This document shows positions 9,710-23,269 of a stretch of DNA of 64,000 nucleotides, piece after piece. The translations under genes were made by a program, and so were the position numbers. Within the stretch, counting starts at the first letter, position 1. The number at the start of each line of letters is the position of its first letter. A model generated the notes under the pieces. The model saw nothing but the letters and a program-made list of their open reading frames with translations, was not told the origin of the DNA and did no database searches. This DNA is from Salvia splendens (taxonomy: Eukaryota; Streptophyta; Magnoliopsida; Lamiales; Lamiaceae): assembly GCF_004379255.2 (NCBI RefSeq), contig NC_056041.1, positions 3,968,001-4,032,000 of the forward strand. The letters run 5' to 3'.

Positions 9710-11727
9710 AGCAAATTAGGATTCAAATCAGAAAATTGCATTGATGACAACGTATGGAGACTGGAGTGCAGAATTCTGATTCTAAAAACTAGTAACAAAT
9801 ATTGTTCAGTTTTTTTATAAAAATAAATAAATAAATAAACAGGCTGAATCGGTTAAACCAAAAACTGAACTGGAACTGACTAATTAATCATCGATAATTA
9901 AGTGTCGATTCGGCACTCGGTTCCAACTATAGTCAATGAACGAATATCACACAATATATTAACAAAAACAAGACAATTTATATTTAAAAATAATTTTTTA
10001 TCTCTTCTAAGGTCTGAAACCAGATCTCTATTCATTAAGCTGAGGAAATAAATCTATCCATAATCGATTTTTACTAGCAAATAGTAGCTTAAAATATTTT
10101 TACTAAATTTTAGCGGTGTCTCTTTCTATAAATGATAACTTCAAATAAGAATACTTATTTAAAATAAGAACAAATAGCTATTTTAACATTTTTTATCATG
10201 AAGATCTACAATAATAGTAGTACTCCATTTTATTTTTTGCCCATTAGATATTTCACGATTTGAGAACTGAAAATGACTTAAGTGAAATACTAATCTTCAA
10301 ATTCAAACTCTATGTAATATCAAGGTAATTACTAGTATTATTTAGATTATAAATTTAGTTCTGATCAGTCTCATAGTTTTTAAACTTGAATATAAAATTA
10401 TAATATTTCAATTTTTTGAAATTATTCCTCAATGGTCAAAATCGAAAAACTAATAGTATGACAAAATCAAGTATGATGTGACAGCAAAGCGATGTTCTAA
10501 AAAAATGACGTCACTTATTTTGAGCATTGATGAAAACAACGCCAATTTATACAAATTAATGTGGTTTTGTTCTCAAATCATACTTGATTTTGCCACATAA
10601 GATCTGATTTTGACTATCATAGAATAATTTTACAAAGTTAAATATTGTGATTATATATTGTATTTTAAAAATTATAGAGTTGACCAGAAAAAAATAATAA
10701 TCACCCATACAATAGCATTGGTTTAGACTTTAGTCATAAGTACTAAGTTGGGTAAATTAAAAGGCCTACAATTGAATTGACAACCAAGCAGTTGGCATGA
10801 TGACAGCCCATATCGGTAAGCCTAATTCCGCACCCAATTTACTACAAAAGCTCTAGTAGAGCTGTCCTAATTTAGATGGACTAGTTATCTATTTTTCCAT
10901 CTCATTTATTAATAATTTGATCAAAATGAACAAGTAATAAATAAAAATATAATAAAAGTAATCATTCAAATTGTCTATACTAGCATATTTCTTTTATTAA
11001 TACGATACATAAGTAATTAACAAAATAATTGAAAATTTTAAATTAAATAAGAAATAACCGGAAGTCTTAAACATGGTTTATAATTTATCGAAAAGTGTTT
11101 GACTTTTTTGTATTTTATAAATTTTAAATTATTTTATTTGTATGTCAAGATCTATCATTCCTTATTCATATAATACAATATGTTGTACTAGTATCAATCA
11201 AAAAATTAAGATTTGACGAACATCGTTCTTATCCATTGTCATAGTAGTTGCTTAATTTCTCTATTAATAGTTTGTAACCAGATAGAAAGCATGAGAAGAT
11301 CCATCAATAGCAGAACCATGAACGAAAAATAAAGAGATTATATCAATAGCAAAATGATGAAAGAAAAATAATGATAAGTAAGCAATAGATGTGTTTGACA
11401 AAATACACACAGACAACCATCACTCAAAACATAAAAAATGCATCTGACTGTTAGAAATGAAACGGAGAGCTAACACTGTCTCTTACACCAATGAATCGAT
11501 AATACAATTGCATACAGCTCAAGAACAAAAACCAGACCATAGTTCATAAATGGCTATTTTTTACAAAAATTAAAAGAAAATTAAACCGCAACAACATCAA
11601 TTTCCTGTTTGAAGAATCAATCTAGCTAACAGACAACATGCTACGAAAGAAACGAGATTAGCAAGAACTCACCTCCGGTGCTCACTTAGCTAATAAATGA
11701 TGCATTAGAGGGAGTTTGATGCATTGA
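9710..11727. other. Intergenic AT-rich DNA between copia and SAC9
   Basis: No convincing ORF or RNA gene. It contains the pre-insertion upstream DNA of the 4CL-like gene (left part), an inverted-repeat MITE-like element at 10359-10690, and the 3' flank of SAC9 (right part). A stretch near 9840-9910 has weak GGTTCGG-like repeats. Confidence 0.5.
10359..10690. repeat. Unclassified inverted-repeat element (MITE-like)
   Basis: The left arm from 10359 (TTCTGATCAGTCTCATAG) and the reverse complement of the right arm ending at 10690 (TTCTGGTCAACTCTATA) match imperfectly over about 120 bp. Shared blocks include GTCAAAATC and CAAAATCAAGTATGAT. There is no coding capacity. I could not find a clear target duplication, so the superfamily is open. 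Confidence 0.6.
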
Positions 11728-14700
11728 TCACACTGCTGAAAGACTGGCCCATTTTCCAAGTTCGTAAGGATCAGCATAATAGTACAACTTAACTCTGTTA
11801 GCCAACGACAGCCCTGCAGCCCATGGATACGGTCTGCCTTCTGGATCATCTAGTTCTGATGGGTCATCTGAGAATGCGGCGATATCTCCTAGCAGCCGAA
11901 ATGTTATGCGACGAGTGCTTATCTGTCTGGGGAAATCAAAGTACATGGGTGTGCCAGCCTTGATCTCTGGTAGCCGATACTCAGCAACAGTCACCATATT
12001 ATGGGAGTCCTGTGGAGAAACATGATGGCTCAGATTATGTCTTGCAAAATAAAAAACAAATGTTCTCATCTAAATTATGCCATCTTCAACCTAATGTTCA
12101 ATCTCACTCACAATCCATCAACTTAGTTTGAAAATGCATGAGTCAGAGAGATTTCATCATAACGTGGATCTTAGCAGTCCCATCTATGTAATCCAGAATA
12201 ACTAAGGACAAAAAGAAAACTCCAGAGAACGTACAAACCCCTACAATAAGATTTAGGAATGAACCTGCAATAGTAGCTATTATTTCTAGCTGCGCACAAG
12301 TTGTCCTCAGTCTGCTTCTCAAGCACCTTTATTTGTCAAAGGGCTCTTCATATTTATATACATTAATTCATGTTTCTAATAAGCTAAAGATGATTGGATG
12401 GGTTAAGTTATGTAAATTCCAAATAAGGTGCGACTGTTAAGATCCGTGATACATATCCCATGAGTAATCATAGTTGGAAAAATGAGAATCTCATTCTCAA
12501 GCTAAAATAAATAGGCTAGATCTTAAGAAACATTTAGTTTATGAAAATCAATTAAGCAGCCAAGCAACAATCATCTTTAATACCTGGAGGGCGGATACTT
12601 GAATATACAACACTGAAGGAGATATGAGCCTCTCTTCTATAAGACGGTTCCTGCCCCCTAACTCTAAATCTGTTGAAGGTGAATGATTCAAACGGTGCTT
12701 TATCACACTGAAACCATCCAGGCGAAATCCAGTGACCATCGGTGAAGCTGGGGATAGATATTGTTCGAGAACAAGATCATTGTCAATTAATCTTTCAGCC
12801 TCAACTGGAACCTGAAATTTTGGAAAAAGTTTTAGCCAACAAATATGTGAAAAAGTTCTTCACATGAAATAGTTATGAGAAACTAATAGATATTTTCAGC
12901 CAACTTATGCAAGAATGGAGAAAGGTTCTACTTCATCGAATAGGATTAGAAGGTTTCTTCACCTTGAACCGATTCAACTGTGGAGGTCTCTCCAACCAGT
13001 TTCTTACATTCATTTGGTCAGAACCTTGTGGTGATGCTCCTATCTCTCTTCTAACTGATTTTCCAACCACCAGAAACTTTCTTGCATGAATGCATGGATC
13101 ATTATCAGACTCACCACCAAACGAGGCACGTCTACTTGGGTTTGCAAAGGGATTTTCATCCATAGACAAAAGAGTGAAGTCTCTTCCAAGATTGACAGAA
13201 TTAGACCCAACTCTTGGAAGACGCAACGTTATCCAAATGATGCGGCATCGGGCTGGGCTCTTGAAGGCAAATTTCACATGCCTAGGCACTTTACTATCTT
13301 GAAATGACTTCTCTGGGCCACTAAGTTCAGATGAAGAAGTTACAAGTGATTGGATATCCCATTTCCCAGTGCATGATCTTTCTTCCCTGTTTATTGTATT
13401 GCTAGCCCAGATTTGTACCTGTACAAACAGTAGATAAATGCATATAGATAGAACAAAACAGCTAAATCGTAAACTAACCTCAGAGTGAAAAAAATAAGAC
13501 AGTATCTCGTTAGTCAAAACTATCATTATTATCCAAAAGTCAACTCAACAAATGTGAATATATAAGTGGCAGAGACCCAAGAGCGTCAATGACGATTTTA
13601 GTTCCGGGGGGCAAATCATGGGGACAGCGAAGTATGCAGGGAGTGAATCTAAACTAAATAATACTATATCACTAGCAATAAAATGACATCTACCACCACT
13701 GGTTCATCAAAATGTTTGAACAAAGGACAGTCAAATAAGTATTCAGATCACAAAAAATATCAAAACCACCTCCACACATAACTGTCTGATAGAAACAATC
13801 CTACATGACCATAGAAATTTATTGAAATGAAAGGAAGACACTCAAATATCACGATTAAGAAAACCTTCAATTGCTCGACTTCTGATTTTCCGCTGACACC
13901 TCAAGACACATAATTCAACAAATTTAGATTCTGGGGTAGGATTCCCAGGTCTATGCAAGACAAAAAAAATGATAAATGCAGAACAAATTTTGAGTACAAA
14001 GTAGTAACATTTTGTGCAGAAACTGTTTAAACTGACAAAATCATTAGGCAGGAATTCCAGGTTTCTGAATTAAAAGGAGAATCAAATTGTCTTTAAAATG
14101 TATCAACTGTTGGGATCACCAGAAGTATACTTACCGTAGGAGTATCACACACAGAATAGCCACATGGACTAACCAAGAGGACAACACCATAGACATCAGA
14201 AATTTCATTGAGAACAATGGCAAAATCCACGGACGAGACACTAGGTGGAGCTCTCCAATATGACTCTTGTGATCCGGAATACAAAGGAGTAACCAAGGAC
14301 AACAATGGTGCTGAACCAGCTGCTGTTTCGACCTACAAAATATAAATTGACAGACAACTTCAACTCAGTAACATGGGGAAGAAAAGAAACATACACACAT
14401 CCCAAATAACCCAAAGCCAAAAGCATTTAAGAAATGCATACGGAAAATACTAAGAGCATCATCTAAATACCGGGTGTAGAAAGCTGGAAAATGGGAACTC
14501 TGCAAGTGATTCCTTCCCATCAGTCAACTTCCCTAAAACCTTTGCAATTTCTTCAATCTTTACAAAATGATCTCTTTCAGGAATTAAATTTCTTGATGAC
14601 AATCCAAACACGTCGTTCAAAGCACCCCTAGCAGCATCATCTGCTCTAGAATTTCTTCTTTGGCCAACCAAGACCCTGGCATAGTCCAATAGCAATGCTT

Positions 14701-17700
14701 GAAGGACAACTTCATTGCAGCATCGTTTACAGATAACCCCGTCAAGAGTTGCAGAGCGATTTGAAGAAGCATCTGCTGAATATCCTCCCTGGCTAGTTAC
14801 GCCATTATAGCCTAAGATATCCTTTGAATTGCAAGACGCAAGCAAAAGAGCTCCTTGTCCTGCAGAACAAACTCTGCAAACCTTTTTTCCACATCCAGAA
14901 CAGACAAAAGAGGTCCCTGAAGTCGTTGAAGATGATGAAGTCACTGATGCACTACCAGCTGGCCCAGTTTCGGCACGTACTTGGCACGCACCACCTGAAC
15001 ACCTCTCACCAATTGAAGCAACATTCCAGAAATCAATCGTGTCTTCATCGAATGTTCCAAGCCCAATTGAAGCATTATTTTTGTCTTCCTTTACAGCCAG
15101 CCCAAGTAGTGAAAGGGTGCTTGCCAACCTGCATAATCTGCCCATGTATGAATCATCGAGCATCATATTTGGATTTATGCTGGCTGGATCAATGCCTATT
15201 GATAAGAGGTCTCTATCCCTTTCAGGAGCAGAAAGATTCAGCCGAAGACGTTCTATTTCAAGTTTCATAGCTTCCATGAAATCTAATCTTCTCTCCTGCT
15301 AATTAAGATAAACATAAGACTATCAGTCTAAATTCTGCTTGCCATTTGCAAATTAAATTTAAACAGATATCTGCATAGTACATCAAGTTATCCCAGCATA
15401 CTAATTGTTATCATCAGACCATACCCATTAGGTTACGATTAACACAAGCAGCAACGGAAAATAAAAAGAATAAAACATCAAAGCAGTTGGGAATTGCCAG
15501 GTGAACTTTGAAAAGAAAATTATCTCAATGTCATAAGATCTGAAAGAACATTGACTCTGCTAAAGGGAAAGACAGGAATCAACGAAGTTTAATATTACTA
15601 CATTCATAACATACCCAGTGAGGTCCTGCAAGAAGTTTGAACAATCTGATGTACTCTTGAGAACCATTATCTGAAAGTCCTTGAGATGAAACCATCTTGG
15701 AGTTGTTATTTGCCGTAGAAATTGGCTGACTGACAACATCATCCAAGTTGTTATTTCCCTGAGAAACTGGCTGGATGACAACATCATCGACGAAGTTAAG
15801 TAAGTCACTACTTTCATTTACAGCAGTCTGAGCAACAGGTTGAGAAATTGCATCAGAAAATACTACTTCTCCAGTCAAAAGGTCCACAAATGAGTTAGCT
15901 GATGATTCTGATGGTAACGGAGAAGCCTCTCTATGATTCGTTGAGGCAGCATCTAAGTTGTTCGCATCTCCTTCAGTAAGAAAAGGGTTCATTTCCTTTG
16001 AGTTACCATTTAACCATTCAATTAAACTAGCACCACTCTCTTCATGTGAAAATATTGACCTCCATGGAAGAGAAACTCCAAGGATCTCCACCTGCATTAT
16101 CAACAAGTTCAACAATGTCATCCTCAAAGCAATATTTTTCCAACAATACTCCCTTGACTTGTTCATACCTCGCCAAGGGTCATTGGGCCTCTCCCAGGCA
16201 CAGCAGGATAAAATGTTAAAGCAACAACACGAGTTTGAAAATCCAGTTCTCCTTCAACTTCTTCAAAATCATATAACATGGAAGGGCTTGAGGATTCTTG
16301 TGAATGGAAACGAGCACCTGCTCCAGTGACAGCCATATCTTCTGCACTGATAGGTCCTGCTAATGGTATCAAAATGTTTGTACCATTTGCACATTGAGGT
16401 ATAGAGGCTCCCTGGGAAGATTTAATGTCAGCAAAGAAATTGTAAAGCTGATAGAAGATGCCTCGAACAAGAAAAACCAATTTTTATGAACTGCAGTTCC
16501 TTCTGATTGTAAAGATATATACTCCCTCCATCCCATTAAATATGCAACATTTGGGAATCATCAGGGGTTTTTATGTAGTATTGTTTTGTGAGTTAGTGAA
16601 GAGAGAGAGTAAAGTAAGAGAGATGAAAAGGTAGAGATAGAGATGTTTCCATTTTAGGAAACATTTCATTTTTAATGGGACAATCCAAAAAGGAAAATGT
16701 TTCATTTTCAATGGGACAGAGGGAGTACCATTTATACAGGATGTAAAAGGGATGTAAGGTGTGTAGGGGTATGGAAGTAGCATATCAATTCTATAATTTT
16801 AAGAAATCAGACATCAGACGTAAAGTTTTTAGGACTTCATTTTGTTCATTTGGAAGGACAAAGAAAGTCTGTAAACAGGTATGGAAGTAGCATATCAATT
16901 CTATAATTTTCCTTGAATGCATGAAGGCACTGTACACCAAATTAAGAGGCATTACCATATCATCAATATGCATGATATAAGAGCATCCGCTAAGTTAACT
17001 ATGTACCACTACCAACATCATGCAAACTAATTTTCAAACCTCCCAATCCATGTGGAGTATATTTTATTGGTACGACTTCTACACAAAGATAACTAGTACC
17101 GCATAAAACATCAAATTTGTAGGTATCACTGAGGTATGGAAGGATAGGCTCCAAAAAGAACTTGTAGTAACTACACTACTACAGATAACTCACACAAAGC
17201 AACACAATCATGTGGATATTTAGAAATAAAAGTAAAAGATAACTTGTAAAAGGCACAGTCTGGAATATCAACATACTGATATACCCGACCTCGAGAACGA
17301 GTTTGAGTCCATCCATATAGCGCCCAGTCCTCACATCAACTGTTGATGGGAAAGTAGTATCATCAGCACCGTGCGCTACAGTGAGAAGAAGCTCACAAAC
17401 ATGGCAAGGCTCGGAAAGGTAGATAAAGAGCTCAACCACATCTGCAGCCTGCGCAGAAACCTGGTGTGCATACAAAAGCAATTAACTCAGACGATAAGGT
17501 GTCTGTTTTAAATAAAAATAATAATGAGCTAATCATACAGAACTAAAAATCATGACCAACATCAAGTCTCATAACAACATGAAATACATACCCATACAAG
17601 GTCCTTCCTTTTGTAATTTAGAAGACTGGCTCCCCCATCAGAAGATGCAAACATGCTCGGAACTGGCTTCAAGAAACATCCAAAAGGCCGAGAAGGAACC

Positions 17701-20700
17701 TGAGGTCATCAACAGAAATTAATGAAAATCTGATAGTTTTGGGAGGAGACAACTGACATCTTACAGAGAAGCTTATGTGGATATAAAATCAATTAGATTT
17801 CAGAAGACAGTATCTTCAACTAAACATTGCTTTGAATTGATAGCCGCTTGTGGAGTAATAGGTCAGATTGACAATTCTGAACATCATAAGATAGTCTAAC
17901 AATTCTCCGCGACCTCTTCTTCTAGTGTGTTACATATCGAAGTGCAAAATAGAAATTAGTTTTTCAGCAAAATGAATTAATGGTGCAGAAAATCATTATA
18001 CAATAAGACAGCTCACAAAAACATGACTGCCCATATTGGGCATTATATTTCATAAAGAATAGTGACTTAGTTGACAAAACAAAATTAACCATAGCAGAGA
18101 CATAAAGGTTTGAATTTTCATAAGCTTGAATCGCTGAAAAAAAAATCATAAACTGGAAATTAATTTAAAAAATAACAACCATTTTAAACAAAGTAGAGGC
18201 TAGCAGAAGTAGCAGAACTCAGAAAAGCCAGGAATAGTCTAGCAACATGTTGAGGAGATAAAAACTACATAATCAAATGAACTGTTGAATTATACATACA
18301 TGCAAGGGATTGATAATCACTGAGGGAAAATGCTTGAAGAGCCTTAGCCCCAGAAAAATCTCTAGTTGCTTCTGACGGGAGCTATCTACAACTGCATTCT
18401 TATATCTTCTTTGCAGGGTGATTTTCATATTCTGTGCAGCAGAGAACTGTTTAAATTTTCCAGCTTCCTCGTTAAAAATGCTAAGTATTTGGCTGTGCAT
18501 GGCTTTGGAACCCGTATATAAAGTTGCATGAATGTCACCAGCTAATAAGAAAAGATCAGCTAATTGAGATACAGGTGACAAGATCGTTGATCTCTTAAAC
18601 TCATCAAAGGTCATGTCGAACCTTTTCCAAGGTTTATCTGGACAGGGATGGTTCCAGGTTGTCGTCCTAGTGTTGTGATCTATATAATATGTTTTCCCAG
18701 TCACAGCATCAGATCGCTTCTCCCAGCCAGGAGGCAATGGAGCAACATAGCCACCAAAATTACCAGGTGCTTGATAACCATATGCAAGATCACTATCAAG
18801 TGATATGCCTAACCGCCTACATTGCTCCATAAAAACCTGGAGCGCACCAAAGAAACTCGCAGCATTTGTTCTATCCAAAGAATCCGCACAATTGAAACGT
18901 ATCACTCCATTTTGGTGTGATCTTATGCAAAAGGCACCATCATAGTCATCATTACAGATTACTTCACCTTTGCAATTGTTAATCCTTTGACGAGAGGGTA
19001 AATAATCCCCCTCGGAAATGCCAACAGAAACTGTGGGTGCTCTAAGAAGATACCAAAGTCCTTCAATTGTTTGCTGTTCACCCTTAAGTTTTACACTAGC
19101 ATGCCAATCATAATTAATTAAGTGAATTCGAGCATAAGGAAGTTTCCCCAAGGAACGAATATAGTTTAAAGATTCTTCAAAATGCTGAACCAAAACAGAT
19201 TCAGATTTTCCTTCTGCATTCCTTAGTAAGTTCACACACACAATTGGAACCAAAGCACTTTTTTTCTGACTCCCACCAACAGCTCCATCCAGATTACGTG
19301 CATCATACCTTTGAGACAATCTCTGATAGTATTCTGAGCTCCCTTTATAAGGATCACGATCTGATACATAAATTTCTGCTTCAGCAGCAGTAAGTTTTAA
19401 TTCAGCGCCCCACCAGATAGGAATGGTGCCTCTACGCCAAATGTAAGTGGTGAAAGGAACACTTTGGCCAGCTTTTTTGGGAATCCAAACAAGTTGTTCA
19501 CACTCAACTTCATTGCCTAGCCATTCAACCAAAATAAATGCATGGAAATGGGAAGTAAAACAAGTAAACATACATGTGGGAAGCCAGGTATCAGAAACAA
19601 GCATGATGGAATACAAACTTGAAGATGAAAAGCACAGATCAAGTGCTGTTCCAGCAATCAGGAAGAAAAGATACCACAATGGCGTCTATCAGACAAAGAG
19701 AAGCGCAAGGAAACATGCAAAAGACATTACACTAATCAAACATAATTTTTGGGCACGGAGATTAAGGAATTGTGTTGAATGGATAAAATGAAAATAAAAT
19801 AGAATAGGAGAGATAAAAGAGTTAAGTAGGTGATGGAATAAAGTAAGAGTGATTAGATGTTTTGTGTTTTGATAAACAAGGAAATGACTCAACTTTGTTG
19901 GGACGTCCCAAAAAGGAATACGACTCAACTTAGTTGGTACTACCGATGGTAAGGCCAAAAGTAGGTGGAAAAGAGAGGATGCCGTTTATCAGGAGACAAT
20001 CTAATTTGCAAGAACGTACGATTTTAAACTTCAAGATTTCACCTCACCATTCAGCTACTTAACCAATAAAATGCATAGCACTATTCTGCTACTGGACCAA
20101 TTTTAAAAAGATTCACCCTGGTGATTGAACTTATGATACTTGACTCGGTTGTAGCAATTTTCTATGAAATCATACATGAAATTTAAAAATTAACATTAGT
20201 GCAGGCACAAAACGAAAAGCTAATGCATCAAAATTAGTTATTTTCATTGAAAAAAATACCTGTGCTGTAACATGAGTTTATACCCCTGGCTAAGTATCGC
20301 GTTCCGGGATGCAATCTACTACGACGAGCAGTAAGTGCAATAACCCCCTCCTGCTGCCCAAGGCTACCAAAAGTTTTGCATTCAGCAAATCCCTGTATGT
20401 TGGTTGGCAATTATTGCATGTTGGGTTCAGAAACTATGCCAAGTACAAAATTCTCTAAAAAATACACAATGAAAAGACAAATCAGAAGGCACAAGAGAGC
20501 TGGAGAACTTCAACTACAACCCTCCCCAACCCCACCCCAAACAAAGAACAATAAAACTGAAGATAGAGTACTACATCTTTAGAGATTGTCCCATAGATTG
20601 AATAATATTCACACGAAATAGCTTTTTATGCTCCATTCCCCATGGAATCAAAAAATGTTGTGCTTGAAATATGACAGTGTGAGAGATTATCCAACTCAGC

Positions 20701-23269
20701 AGAAAAGACTATAAAAGATATAAGTTGTACGAAACGAAAGCTTAGCTCATCCAAGCAAGAGAAAATTTACTTCTATTTAGAAACCAGTGAGAGTAATTTT
20801 TAATCTAAGTTCTATCTGAACAAATTCATGCTCTTCATTCAGTTTGCCACTGTCATATTCACATCTTGTCTTTCTAATGTACCTAACTAATTTCCTTTGT
20901 CCAGCTTCAAAAATATCCATGTCCAGCTTCAAAAAATATCTATGTCTTATAGCTGTGTCTCCAAGTATTTTTCTCTTTTGAAGACAACAGGGCTTCTTCT
21001 TCAGATGTGTCAGAATATAATTACACAGTCACGGAGTTCATGTTGCCATGAAGATCAATAATGACGTGTAAACTTTTGGGATAGAGCAACAGCAGCTCAA
21101 AAATAATGACTGACAGCCTACATTATATCACTTCCATAACTATAAACTGATTTCAAATTCCCTTGTCTATTTTCTCAAAAAGTTCTAGTTCTAGACTAGA
21201 TTGTAAGTTGTGATGATACTAACCACATAGCAGTAGTTAGTTAGCAGGACATTCAGCCCAGGCCATAGAATACTTTACAGATGTAGAACTGAGATGAGCA
21301 TAAGTATGTATCAATCTCAAACTCGAGATTCGCTAATACAAAAATTAGACACATGACGTGCAGATACAATCTCCTGTAACACTTAGCAAAAAAGAACAAA
21401 TACGCAAATAATTGTTCTAGAGCAGTGGCACTGAGATTTTTCTGGTGAAATGATTTTGCAAAAGAAAGTACCCACTGCTAGCATCTTTTCGTAGATATGA
21501 CATCTTTTAGTAGAGATAAGATCATGGGAATCCATCCGAATAGGTTAAGCAAATTGCATGTACCAGAAGCATAGATAGCAGGTTCACCAGTATATTAGAT
21601 GTGCCAAAAGAATATTTAGCAAGTATACAAAATTGAAGATACCAAGTATGACTAAAACCTGCAGAAGAATGACACAATGCTGCAGAAGCCCAATCTTCCT
21701 GAAAGGCATAGCAAACCATTTATTCCACACAAATTCATCATCAGGATTGTGCACTGACATACGACTTGGAAAAGGCCGAGTTATGTCCCTAGTCTCGCAG
21801 AAGTAATGCTTCCCATCGATATCAAGCTCAGTTAGTTCTTGAATATTCTTCATTTCGGTTTTACTTTGTGGTTGAGGATTCTGAAGGGAAATTTTAATCC
21901 ATTGGGTCTCCGTTACTGAGTAAACACATCCTCCACCAGGCAAATTTGGAATGCTGGCTGTCAACCTAGTTGCAACAAGCAGTAACCCAAAGCTGCCAAG
22001 GGCTGCATAGCCTAAGAGTGCCCGAGCATGTGTTATACTCTTACAAGGCCATTTTGAACCATTTGTGATGCACTCTAATGCTTCGTTTTGTGATTTGAAA
22101 ACATCATAACCCTGCTTAGAAGTATAACAAAGTTCCCCAGTCGTAGGATCAACATAGATAACTTGTGTGTCAGTCCTAGTAGACAGACTGACGATAATAT
22201 ACACTTCACTTGAGTCCAAAGTGACAACAACAACAGATGTATCCCTTAGAGAACCTACTGCAACAGATCAAAAATATTCTGGAATCAGAATGAAATTCAA
22301 GTTTTTTGTACCTATATAAACCAGTGCGACAGAAAATAGTTTTCTATTTAGCACCAACCATACATGAGAATTTCTTATTTAATACTCCCTCCGTCCCATA
22401 AAAATATGGGCGGATGAGATGGCACGAGAATTAAGACAAAATTGGTAAAGTAAGAGAGAGGAGGAGAATGGTATGGTAAAGTAAGAGAGAGGAGGAGAAT
22501 GATAGTTAAAGTAGAGTTAGTGGATAATGGGACCTACATTATTAAATTGATATAACTTTCTAAAAATGGAATGCACATATTTTTGTGGGACAGACGAAAA
22601 TAGAAAGTGCACATATTTTTATGGGACGAAGGGAGTATTAAAGGAAATAGATGTTGAGTTAGGAATCAAAATGTCACTTCCTTTTACACAGAAAAGTATT
22701 AGATTCAAAATCTGTAAGAACTTCTACGTACTTCTCTGATGGCCACATGACATAAAATTATATTATGAAAGCAAGAACTACAGAAATTTCTTTAGGATTA
22801 TATGAAGTGTTTTCATCCAGTTTAAATAATTTAAGGAAAACAAAAAAGAAAAGACAAGCAAAAAACTAGAAGCAGCCCTTTTCATAAAATGTAACCGAAA
22901 TGATATTCATACAAGGGGAATATAAAGGGAGTGAAACCACTTTGCATCTTATTTTTACAAAGAAATAATCAACAAAATCGATTAAGATTATAAACAAAAA
23001 AATAGTTTATAAATGATAAGGAGCACAACAGAATGTTGTGCATTAATTTAGGCATCATCTATTTGCATGTTTTACTTGACAAAAGTCCTAGAAAGCGAAC
23101 GAGTAAAAGACCATATAAATTGCTCAGTCCTATCTTTGGAATGTTCCAATCTAGTCTTTACCAACAATTATATTAAAATATGATTAAAATTCTCAATTGA
23201 CGCTGAAGACAGCAAGAAGAATCAAGGGGGGTCTGTAAAAATAGTTAACAGCTCACCAGATGATTCCAT
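11728..23269 (-). CDS. SAC9: SAC9-type phosphoinositide phosphatase with WW domain
   Basis: Thirteen exons: 23269-23257, 22257-21659, 20392-20260, 19516-18300, 17699-17592, 17460-17290, 16411-16169, 16091-15615, 15298-14471, 14332-14135, 13418-12963, 12811-12584, 12009-11728. They total 4953 nt, 1650 aa, all GT-AG and in phase; Arabidopsis SAC9 is about 1630 aa. The N-terminal half is a SAC lipid-phosphatase domain with the CX5R motif CADSLDRT near 458-465. A WW domain follows (about 510-540, PLPPGWEKR to TTTWNHP). The long C-terminal part is peculiar to SAC9 and contains a Cys-rich patch ([12 protein letters not shown], then CKRCC). The known role is turnover of PI(4,5)P2 in trafficking and stress signalling. 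The first exon encodes only four full codons; I placed it by phase and by the N-terminus of the family. Confidence 0.95.
16522..16725. mobile_element. Stowaway-like MITE in SAC9 intron 6
   Basis: A 204-bp element with terminal inverted repeats CTCCCTCCATCCC and GGGACAGAGGGAG, flanked by TA (16520-16521 and 16726-16727). These are the termini and target duplication of Stowaway (Tc1/mariner-derived) MITEs. It has no coding capacity. Confidence 0.9.
19749..19940. mobile_element. Degraded Stowaway-like MITE in SAC9 intron 3
   Basis: The minus strand carries the blocks AACTAAGTTGAGTCGTATTC and TTTTTGGGACGTCCCAAC, then an AT-rich centre and GTGCCC near the far end. I recognise these from a widespread CTCCCTCCGTCCC MITE family. 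The terminal CTCCCTCC repeats are missing or eroded, so the limits are approximate. Confidence 0.5.
22385..22635. mobile_element. Stowaway-like MITE in SAC9 intron 1 with internal duplication
   Basis: Termini CTCCCTCCGTCCC (22385) and GGGACGAAGGGAG (to 22635) with TA on both sides. Inside, a unit of about 30 bp containing GTAAAGTAAGAGAGAGGAGG is repeated in tandem (about 22445-22503). It is non-coding. Confidence 0.9.

Noticed and set aside
14824..15302. 148- and 157-codon plus-strand ORFs opposite SAC9 exon 9
   Set aside because: The minus strand carries the conserved SAC9 exon in phase; these are antisense by-products.
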